Assembly (NCBI GenBank): GCA_932294295.1
Contig: OW028576.1
Location: 30,621,247 to 30,685,246 of the forward strand
Direction: 5' to 3'
Source of the DNA: Alitta virens
Lineage: Eukaryota; Annelida; Polychaeta; Phyllodocida; Nereididae
DNA: 64,000 nt
Below are positions 34,396 to 43,240 of this stretch, piece by piece (the stretch's first letter is position 1; each line of letters starts with the position of its first letter). A model generated the notes under the pieces. It was not told where the DNA came from, ran no database searches, and worked only from the letters and a program-made list of their open reading frames with translations. A program made the translations under genes and the position numbers.

Positions 34396-34571
34396 TTAGG
34401 GCTTTGCGTCCTGTATTTCTGCACCAGTTGGGCTAATTAGGACAGGTAGGGACCATGGCAATGAGACGAAGGAGGAAACAGCCATCCAACTTATGCTCGA
34501 CCGGGAATCGAACACGAGACCCCATGGTTGGAAGCCCAGAGCGCTACCTCTGAGCTAGGCCCCCGCCCCTC
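34211..34571. mobile_element. Inverted SINE family B pair around a (TG)n loop
   Basis: A plus copy (34211-34337, tRNA-like head GGGGGCCTAGCTCAGAGGTA, body to CTGCCTGTCC), then (TG)n at 34339-34394, then a minus copy (34394-34571). The first ~125 bp of the two copies can pair into a long hairpin. Confidence 0.88.
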
Positions 34572-34619
34572 CCTGCCTGTCCAGAAATACAGGTGTAGAG
34601 CCACACTCCACCACCACAA

Positions 34620-35480
34620 CTAGACTTTCTTATGCTAAAGAGATCTATTTTAAGATGGATCTAGCCTACTAGTATGTTTTAATAGAAAAAAAGAATGTGA
34701 TTTTGCACTGTGAATAGACTCTTTTGCTGATTTGTAAAAATATTTAAAAAATAAAAAGTCTAAATGTCTATTACATTTGGCAGCAATACAAAGGAAAACG
34801 CATATCATATTTGCTGAAATGATCACACAAAATATGAATTATTGATCAGATGAAATGGCATATACCCGTATTAATATAGAGACATCAAATTGAATTATTT
34901 ATTTATGGTCTCTAGTTACCTTCTACTTATCCTTTATATATACAATGAATTTATTATTAACTGATTTAACTATTCTTTTATCAATTCATTCATTTTCTAT
35001 ATAGATATATTTAACTTATACATTAAACATTAAACTTCCTGTAATAATGCCATATAAGCAAGTGAAAAAAATATAAAAATTATGAATTAACAAATTAATA
35101 TTTATATCAACTTTTTATGTACATATCTGTCAATCTGTTATTCCATAAATAGAATAACCTAATTATAATTGACCTTAATTAACACTTAAGGCGGGGTGAA
35201 ATATAAATATATTTTTATGTGACAGAATAAGTTTACTTTCTCAAAACTTTGCAACAAAGTCAGTCATATATAAGAAGAAGTGCAAAAACTTTTCGTTACA
35301 TTTTTCTTATGTATTTCCAGCTTTATGGCTTTTCTGTTTATTATCAGTTCAGGGCACCTGTTGCTTTTTTCATGATGGATGAAAACAGAAAATATAGACA
35401 GAAAAAATGTATGCATAAAATATATCGCCTTGTGGTAATCCAATGCCATATAGCTGTAATGTATAGACTCTTGTTGCAAC
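34620..35480. other. No feature recognised
   Basis: Very AT-rich. ORFs on both strands at 35249-35497 overlap each other and have no recognisable motif. Confidence 0.4.
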
Positions 35481-35664
35481 TAAGTTTTCAGGACTAATAC
35501 TGTCGAACTCCAAAATTAAGACCCTTGGAAATCACAGAAGTGGTCTTACTATTGAGTGGTCTTAATTACGAGGTTGGCCTGTATTTATTTAATCATAAGT
35601 ATCCTTAAATTATTTTGTTCATATTAATTATATTTTATGTTTATTTTGTGTGATTATTAAGGTC

Positions 35665-35790
35665 CTAATGCTACTGCTCGTAGCTTAGTTTAAATTTCAA
35701 AATGATGAGATGAGAAGACTTTGAGTCCACACCATACTAACTTACCTCATGGGTGGGGTGTTTTACTTGCCTCATTACAGACACAAAATA
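35665..35790 (-). mobile_element. SINE family A fragment, reverse
   Basis: Contains CTTTGAGTCCACACCATAC and CCTCATGGGTGGGGTGTTTT. Confidence 0.65.
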
Positions 35791-35888
35791 CATGACCACA
35801 AAGTTGATTTTAGCCAACAGCAGTGTCAATAGCCAGTTGCATAAAAGATATTAAATTAAATAACGTAGCTGTTACAGAATTAAACAGT

Positions 35889-36044
35889 TACATGGCCAAA
35901 TGTGCCACGTGCGTTTTCCATGCGTTTGGATAAATGCATGGAAAACGAATGGTTTCTGCCTCATTATAATTAGGCAAAAACCATGCGTTTTCCATGCGTT
36001 TATCCTTCTCATGGAAAACGCATGTGGCACAATTGGCCATGTAG
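35889..36044. mobile_element. Palindromic MITE, copy 7
   Basis: TACATGGCCAAATGTGCCAC to GGCACAATTGGCCATGTA. The most symmetrical copy in the window. Confidence 0.9.
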
Positions 36045-36536
36045 TTTTAATGATGAAGTGACCTTTTTACTGAAGTGTTTATAAAACAAAGCAAGTCCTA
36101 GCTTACAGTAAAACTACACTTTTGCGACCACCCAATATCAAAACCATTTTGATTTTAATACATCTTGAATGTTTTACAAGACTCATTGAAAATTTAAAAA
36201 CCAAAAATCCATATTTATGACCACCTCGATATTAAGACCACTTCAGTGATTCAAACCATGGAGTCACACGGAGTCACTCCATGTTCAAACAAGTCTTATT
36301 TTTTGCGGTTTTACTGTATTGTGTTTTTGTCAATAAGCCTTATCTTTAACAAACACTTAAACACAAAATCTTTAGAGGTTTTCCATTTCAGTGATCAAAG
36401 CGACCACCAGCTCGGCCCTGCACATATTGATCACTTTACTCAATGAATTATACCCGAGAGTTGCATAAAATACTCGTGAGAGTCTGTTGACAGGAGCTAT
36501 CGAACTTTACTCTCAAGTGGTGCATAGCAATAAGAA

Positions 36537-36649
36537 TTGATGTTGTCTTGTGCAATACTGGTTGTTGAGGTACGATAAAAATGATATTGCACTAATAACT
36601 CTTTTAACTAACGTACCTCAACAACCAGTATTGCACAAGGCAACATCAA
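36537..36649. other. 38-bp-arm hairpin with 37-nt loop
   Basis: Left arm 36537-36574 and right arm 36612-36649 are reverse complements except at one position. The core is GTGCAATACTGGTTGTTGAG. It could be a fold-back element or a precursor-like hairpin. Confidence 0.85.
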
Positions 36650-36812
36650 GTGCAATATCAATTGCAATATCAATTATCAATTGTCAAAGGTCCATACAAA
36701 CTTATATCATAATAATCTTATGATGTTCTTTGTACCATAAATTAGTATATTATATATATTGCAACATGGTGTAATATTGCACAGATGCCAAACAAATTGC
36801 AATGTGTCTGCT

Positions 36813-36896
36813 GACACAGTACTGTGGGTAATTGACACAGTACTGTGGGTAATTGACACAGTACTGTGGGTAATTGACACAGTACTGTGGGTAATT
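36813..36896 (+). repeat. 21-bp tandem repeat, four units
   Basis: ACACAGTACTGTGGGTAATTG repeated (20-21 bp), with an internal palindrome CAGTACTG. Scattered ACAGTACTGT copies lie at 37140-37190. Confidence 0.9.
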
Positions 36897-36954
36897 TAAA
36901 ACCAGTGTCTCTCTTCTATCGACATCAGCCAATCAGATCATCTGTTACAGATCA

Positions 36955-37099
36955 TACGAGGCCAAATATTCAACCTGCGTTTTCCATGAGAAGGATAAAC
37001 GCATGGAAAACGCACGGTTTTCAGCTTATTATAATGAGGCAAAAACCATGCGTTAATCCAAACGCATGGAAAAAGCACGTGGCACATTTGGCCATGTAG
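36955..37099. mobile_element. Palindromic MITE, copy 8
   Basis: Left end diverged (GAGGCCAAATATTCAACC). Right end GGCACATTTGGCCATGTAG. Confidence 0.82.
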
Positions 37100-37682
37100 G
37101 TATGGTGTCAAAAACCTGAGTTGGTTTTGTTGACACAGGCACTCAGTACTGTCCATATAACAAACAGAAGCTTGCCACATTTTGACACAGTACTGTCAAG
37201 GAGTTGCTTGAGCCCTGTGGCAACAGCAAATGCTCCAATTTTATCATATACGGTAGTCAACTTTTTATGACATTGCTGATACCAATAACTTTCTACCAAT
37301 AAATCAAAACATATATCACTGTGATATGTCCACCATATGACACCAATTCAATATCATATCTACCATATGAAATTAATCCAATATCATATTAACCACAGAA
37401 CAACACAGCTAAAAGTGTGTATGACAAATGTGCAAAAAGGGAATTCTTGGCATGCCAAAAAGTGTCAGCTGGCTTTTCCCATGTTTTGAGTGTCCGCCAA
37501 TTCTCTTGTGAACTGTGACATATGTTGTCATTTTGTGCAACATAAAAGGCTGGTGTGAACTTGTATTATAACTCAGAAACTCTTCCTTCTTTCTGTGAAA
37601 AATATCCCTTGCAAAGTATCTCTTTATGACCTAAATGTCAGCAGGATCTGTTGGTAAGCCAAGCAGAATACGGGTTAAAGTA

Positions 37683-38025
37683 TATTGCCTTGTACTTCGT
37701 GTCTGCTGCCCATGGTGAGGCATGGAAATGGCCCCACCCATGGGGTAAATGAGTAACATGGTGTGGATTCCAGGCTCATCTCATCATTACATTTGCCCGC
37801 TGTAACTGATTATATCAAAGCTGACTAGAAAAACTGGGACGGTATAGCAAAATCAACGCAGCCATGAAAAAGGAGACATGGTGTGGACTCCAAGTCTTCC
37901 ATCTCATCATTACGTCTGTCTGCTGTTGTTCTCATGAACTGACTCAACCAACAGCAAGACAACACAATACGAAAGTGTGGACTCCAAGTCTTATCATCTC
38001 ATCACTATTTCTGCCTCTAGCAACT
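37683..38025 (+). mobile_element. SINE family A 3' pieces, three in a row
   Basis: CCTTGTACTTCGTGTCTGCT to GTAACATGGTGTGGATTCC, then two shorter tails beginning ACATGGTGTGGACTCC (37875) and AAGTGTGGACTCCAAGTC (37970). Duplicated at 43542-43884. Confidence 0.65.
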
Positions 38026-38199
38026 TTAAAATAGAGTACTGTTGACTAAAGTGATCTAAAACAGTTAAATTTGATCCCTGACTATAAAAATGTCCATATT
38101 TGAAGAAAATTCTACTAAGTTACTCTAAGTCTTTAAATACAAACTTGCGTATCAATGTTGAAGTGAATTTGTCCAAAGCATGAAAAATGAATCACTCAC

Positions 38200-38233
38200 C
38201 ACCAAGGAGTACCATAAATAAACAACTTCTTAC
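38200..38233 (-). other. Candidate 34-nt micro-exon or recursive-splice site (copy 1)
   Basis: On the minus strand a pyrimidine-rich tract ends TTTTCAG and runs straight into GTAAGAAG. A second donor, GGTG|GTGAGT, follows 34 nt later. Read as an exon in phase 0 it is open and codes CLFMVLLGG, leaving one base that fits the two leading bases of the 16887-16997 exon. Read as a ratchet point, CAG|GTAAG is the consensus of a zero-length recursive-splicing exon followed by a short RS-exon. It lies inside the duplicated segment. Confidence 0.5.
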
Positions 38234-38705
38234 CTGAAAATACAAAATAAATCACAATCAATTCACAGTTAACATTATTTTCCAACATTTTACAATGAAA
38301 TTATCACATTAAATTTATCATGACAAATTAACGCTTAGTTTAGCATAGTAATAACTAGATTTTACTCATAAAGAATTACAAACTAGCCATGAAACTGATT
38401 ATTTTGAAAAGCAGGTTATTTACTGTTAAGAAAATTACCTCCATGAGCGTCTAAATAGCAGTTTGATAGTTTGATAGAGAGCTATGCCTTAATCGGCCAT
38501 GACTTGGATATTATGTAACAATTAATTTTCTAGCGGATGTAAGTTATAATCATCCTATAGATTCTATGAGGTTTTAAAGCTGCACTTAAATTTCTTTAGT
38601 TAGTTGATATTTTATTAAAATATGAAGTAAATGAATGAATGAATAAAATAATGAATTCTGCTATTTATAGTCCAATGGAACTTGATTATTCAATTTAATG
38701 AATGA

Positions 38706-38830
38706 TTGAATCAATCAATCAATCAATAAAAATAAATTATTTGATCAACAATCAATAAATTTAATGCATTATTTTACAAAGGAACGAATCAATCAATCAA
38801 CCAACCAATCAATCAATCTATCCATCCATC
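38706..38830. repeat. (CAAT)n microsatellite
   Basis: AATCAATCAATCAAT runs interrupted by AATAAAAATAAATT. Copy at 44565-44689. Confidence 0.85.
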
Positions 38831-39084
38831 AGTCATTCAATCAATCATTTAGTTAATAAACTTCATAATGAAACATTCTATCAATTAATTTAGAATGGTA
38901 TAGATATTTTTTGTAGGTAGTGATTAAAACTTTTTTTGGTGCAGTTAATTATTTTACATTAGTAAAAGTATGAAAACCCCTAAACAGAGCAGACAGTGAA
39001 TACTCTTTTTTACTGTCATTTAGTGTGTTAATCAAATGAGTAAATAAGAATGTGTGTGTCAGATTCAGCAATAGTGTATGGGTG

Positions 39085-39325
39085 TCTGTCTATCTATCTG
39101 TCGATATATCTTTCTATCTGTCCATTTATCAATCAATCAATCTATCTATCTATCTATCTATCCATGTATCCGTTTATTTATCTATCTATCTATCTATCTA
39201 TCTATATATCTATCTATCTAGCAATCCATCCTTCTATCTGTCCGTCTATCTATCCATCCATCTATCTATCCATCCATCTATCTATCCATCCATCTATCTA
39301 TCTATCCATCTATCTACCTATCATG
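39085..39325 (+). repeat. (CTAT/CCAT)n microsatellite
   Basis: Tetranucleotide run giving artefact ORFs of 92 and 105 codons. Copy at 44944-45184. Confidence 0.95.
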
Positions 39326-39399
39326 TAGAACATCAACTTAAGATCTTAAGATGCAGACCTCACTATTAAGAATTATTTGATAATGTAATTTACCACATT

Positions 39400-40100
39400 A
39401 TTAAGACCACATCACTATTTCTATTGTGAATTTCTACTGCCTCTAACAACATCAAATCAACTAATCAGAAATTAAACTGCTATTTTGCCCGTTTAAATTT
39501 CGCCATTTTATTCAACAAATCCGCCCAACTCTTGTTATTTCGCTTTGATTTTAAATCTTAAGTTTTAAATTATGAACTGCAAATTTTGTCAGTTGCATGA
39601 ATTGGCTTTGGGGCTTAAATTCTGTGAGAAAATTAGCTTGATCAAACTTAGCAATTAAAACGTCGGATTAACTTTAAAAAGAGCAACTCGCTGTTAATAA
39701 GATCATTAGGTTTCAGGCTCCTAATCAGCCTGTTCTTTTAAAATGTCCTTTAAATTGGAAAATGGCATATTTAAAACTGAACTTTTGATAACATTTGTTG
39801 GATAATAGTGTCTAGCAATTATAAAGTTTTTATTCTTGCTTAGATTTAAGATGAAATCATCAGTAATTATGAACCCAGGCAACTAACTTAATATAATTAT
39901 ATTTATTTGGTATATTGTAAATCTTGTATTGCAAATATGACTGTAATTGCCGAAAAATTTAATAAATTCAAATTCAATTTAATACTAAATTCAAATTAAA
40001 ACATGACTAGCAAATGTCACAAATGCCTAATGTCTCTTTTTTTTAATGCTATTTTGTAAATTTAGGATTGCAGGGAATATAATAATTTATTAATAGTTTA
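39400..40100. other. No feature recognised
   Basis: AT-rich unique-looking stretch with ATTCAAATTCAATTTAAT-type text near 39970. Copy at 45259-45959. Confidence 0.4.
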
Positions 40101-40111
40101 AATATTTCAAT

Positions 40112-40275
40112 GTCTCAATGCTACTGGGTCCGAAGCTTAGTTAGCTTATATGGCTAACTGCAGGAAGACGTAATGATGAGATGATAAGGCTGCTTGGAGT
40201 CCACACCATGTTACACATTTATCCCATGGGTGGGGTCTTTTACTTGCCTCAGCATAGACACAAAGTACAAGTGTG
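40112..40275 (-). mobile_element. SINE family A, reverse
   Basis: TGTCTCAATGCTACTGGGTC to AGACACAAAGTACAAG. Copy at 45971-46134. Confidence 0.8.
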
Positions 40276-40474
40276 TACTAACGAATGAGTATATTGTGAC
40301 AAGCACATATAGACATAATTATATAAATGATGTTTACTAATGTGTAAACGGGGTTAACGCCCTCTTGGTCAAGGCAACATTCATTCCAGGCAATACCTTG
40401 ATGGCCACCAGGGTCAAGTTATGTTCGCAGCCTCCACCAGGGACTGCCAGCTGGGCTAATCCAGTTGTCCCAGG

Positions 40475-40510
40475 TATATAAGGATCTCCCCCATGCTACT
40501 GGTCATTCGC
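40475..40510 (+). promoter_or_regulatory. TATA box plus initiator at canonical spacing
   Basis: TATATAAGG begins at 40475 and TCATTC (matches TCAKTY) has its A at 40505, 30 bp downstream. Copy at 46334-46369. Confidence 0.5.
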
Positions 40511-40619
40511 TTCTTTCTACTCCCTCCCACCGTCCCCTTAAAATTCAAATTTTCCTTTCTTAAAAATTCCCAAATTGTCACATATAACCTTGTTTATTCT
40601 TGCTATATGTATTACCAAT

Positions 40620-40745
40620 TATTATTAATGTGTCCCCATTAAGGGTGTCCACAAACATTATTATTATTAATGTGTCCCCATTAAGGGTGTCCACAAACAT
40701 TACTTGTATTAATGTGTCCCCACTAAGGGTGTCCACAAACACAAG
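40620..40745. repeat. ~42-bp tandem repeat, three units
   Basis: Each unit contains AATGTGTCCCCATTAAGGGT and GTCCACAAACA. Minus-strand ORFs through it give VDTLNGDTLI repeats. Copy at 46479-46604. Confidence 0.85.
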
Positions 40746-40831
40746 CATGTAACATTCCTTTATGCCAATTAATAAATGTGGCAAATGTATCCATTTACCA
40801 AATCATGTGTTCTTGTTGTTCTTATGTGTTA

Positions 40832-41086
40832 ATATACATATATAGACATAATTATATAATATACATATATAGACATAATAATATAATATACATATATAGA
40901 CATAATTATATAATATACATATATAGACATAATTATATAATATACATATATAGACATAATTATATAATATACATATATAGACATAATTATATAATATACA
41001 TATATAGACATAATTATATAATATACATATATAGACATAATTATATAATATACATATATAGACATAATTATATAATATACAATAAA
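40832..41086. repeat. 27-bp minisatellite, about nine units
   Basis: Unit is ATATACATATATAGACATAA plus TTATATA. The length is a multiple of three, so both strands are open for about 100 codons (YIYRHNYII or YYIIMSIYV repeats). Unit 2 has the same single variant in both duplicated copies. Confidence 0.95.
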
Positions 41087-41099
41087 TAAGCTGGATTCA

Positions 41100-42100
41100 C
41101 TATGAAAATGTATTGGTTGCATCCAATTGTGCTTACGGCAAATAAACTAATATCACCATTTTATTTTAGAATATCAAATATCACTGACAAATATTACGGT
41201 CAGTTATATTGCCTGGCAAATACTACAGAATACGAAAACGAGGCACATACTAAAATCTTGAACGTCATTAGCGCCATCGCTTCGTAATAAATTTTATTAA
41301 ACAGCACCTTCAATATTGGTTCGATTTTCAAAATTCAAAGTTTATTATGTACAAACATGTATTGGTAATTCGATTATGCATTGAATAGAAACATCTCCCA
41401 TCTTATTTTTTCATTAAATGACTGGGAAATTGCCAATCGGCAACGCTCTTCTTAACGTTATAATGTCAGTAAGCTAATTTACCAGGCAGACAAATTTGCT
41501 TACCAAGCAACAATATCACGTAAGGTTTGTTGACAAATACCAGGAAGTGTTCTAGGTATGGTAAGCATGAATAGTTTTTGCCAAGTAAGCTAATATCACC
41601 TGCCAGGTCAGCTAATTTGGCAGTAAGTGCTATTGGTTGAAACACTTCTTCCCCTGGGCTCCGCATACTATCATTTTAAGTCCATACATGGATAGCCAGA
41701 TTGGTTAAAACCACTGGGATAAGCAGTATATATTTGTCATTTTTATTTATTTATTTTTTTTATTTTCTTTTATTATTGGTCTATATTGTTAAGTTGTATT
41801 TTATTATTAGTATTTTTACTAGTCACAACCTAGACCAACTTTCTATAAAATACATAGTTACAACATTTAATATAGACCGTCAGCTTAACACTTTTAGTAT
41901 TATTATCTTATTACTGTAAAAGTACTGTATTATTGTATGTTATTTGTATGTTTGACAAATGTATCAATTATGATAATATCCTGTCAATAAAAAAATATTA
42001 TTTAATTATTATTAATAATCTCTATCTTAAAACCATTTCAAATAGTTACCTTATTATCAGTTACATTACAATAATTTCATTGTCATTACTATAAATACAA
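41100..42100. other. No gene recognised
   Basis: Short ORFs only. At 41470-41640 a loose repeat of GCTAATTT and CCAGGCAG/CTGCCAGG occurs. Copy at 46959-47959. Confidence 0.4.
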
Positions 42101-42905
42101 AAGTATACCTTAATAAAGAGGTGGTTTAAATAGTGAGGTATTTTTTTTACACTAAAACAATAGTCTTAATAGTGAGGTGGGCTGAGATATGACCCCATTG
42201 TACTGTACAATAGCATTAGAGTATTGTCTGACCCAGCTGGGACTAGACAACCAATTTTCACAGACAAAGCGTCTAATTTTCAAAGTAAACCAAAAATAAT
42301 CGAATTCTGCACACACCCAGCTATCTCCCCGTCTATTGCACAGCAAATTAGGTACAAAATAGGAGTGCAATAAGATTGTAATTTTGCAGGCTATTACACC
42401 AAAGACTGTAATATAGTTCTGTTGCAATTGGAAGTATTATAGGAATGACTATAATAGTGTTGTCATGGTATGAGTGAGCGATAATTATCAAATTAAAGTA
42501 TTTTATGAATTCAGTCTCTGCAGGTGAATAGGAGCACTTTGTAATATGCAATATCCAGTTCTCCTTATGATGTTTTTTTCCTATTTCTTATGAGCTATTC
42601 TAATCTAATTCAGTTGTTTTAACTTCTATGGTAGTCTTTCGTGAGCGGCACTTCAATGATGCCTTGTGAGACTACCAATCATACATATATTTATACATAT
42701 CCACACATATTTCTAAAATAATGACAATATCCATTTTCTGTTTGTATTTTTATGGTGACTAAACGATTGAACTTGAACTTGACACACAGTGCACTGCTGG
42801 CTAGTATATTATTAAAAATATGTCATTGCCAATGTCAATGAAACAATTGAGAGATATATGCAGTTTTACTCACTTCAATTTTAACGTTCACCTATAGCTA
42901 TCCAG

Positions 42906-42940
42906 TATATAAAGAGCCAGAATAGAGTCTTTTCACTGAA
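42906..42940 (+). promoter_or_regulatory. Candidate TATA-type core promoter
   Basis: TATATAAAG at 42906 is followed 29 bp later by TTCACTG. A strong pyrimidine tract ending TTTTCAG lies at about 42974-43004. No associated ORF was found. Copy at 48765-48799. Confidence 0.3.
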
Positions 42941-43138
42941 CAGCCCTGAATTCAGCAAGACATAAGTCTTTCCTCTCCTCTTCTTACTCATTTTACTTTT
43001 CAGACGAAGTAGGTCATAACTAACTGATTCCATAAATTTAATTTTCTCAGAAAAATAACAAAAATCAACTTATTATGATAAGTGTCAAATATACATTAAA
43101 ATGCACTAAAAATACTGCTGCTAGGATGCACTTCGCTT

Positions 43139-43168
43139 CAGCCAATCACAGTCAAGGGCGGGAAATTT
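43139..43168. promoter_or_regulatory. CCAAT box next to E2F-type site
   Basis: AGCCAATCACAG is followed after about 6 bp by GGGCGGGAAATT, whose complement holds TTTCCCGCC. Copy at 48998-49027. Motif match only. Confidence 0.3.
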
Positions 43169-43192
43169 TTCAGCCGATAGAATTGCAGTATT

Positions 43193-43240
43193 CTACAGCC
43201 TGTAAATATGTGATATGGCCTTATAAGGCAATGTTCATAT
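43193..43240. other. Duplication junction with templated filler
   Basis: 48 bp between the two copies. The first part matches text at ~32580-32590, the next 36 bp match 32742-32777, and the last four bases (ATAT) are unassigned. The shared TGT at the internal switch is a microhomology. Confidence 0.88.

Larger units (their letters stand above)
40328..40830 (+). mobile_element. LTR-like element with core promoter
   Basis: A GC-richer block begins near TGTTTACTAATGTGTAAACG and carries TATATAAGG (40475) with TCATTC (A at 40505). Then follow a pyrimidine-rich stretch and three tandem copies of GTGTCCCCATTAAGGGTGTC. It interrupts a 27-bp minisatellite, one unit of which lies at 40304-40327. The layout suggests a solo LTR, but its ends and target duplication are not certain. 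Copy at 46187-46689. Confidence 0.45.
37382..43192. repeat. Tandem segmental duplication, copy 1 (5.81 kb)
   Basis: Every feature here recurs 5859 bp further on, with no difference in any part I compared. The unit contains the 34-nt minus-strand micro-exon/ratchet site, SINE family A pieces, a CTAT microsatellite, an LTR-like promoter, a 27-bp minisatellite and a TATA-type promoter candidate. Confidence 0.95.

Noticed and set aside
38200..38233. Reading the 34-nt segment as KKLFIYGTPW, which looks like the strand before a thioredoxin WCGHC
   Set aside because: That frame ends two bases into a codon, and joining it to the exon at 16887 gives an immediate stop. I found no alternative exon beginning with GHC between 8.1 and 38.2 kb, so I treat the likeness as chance.
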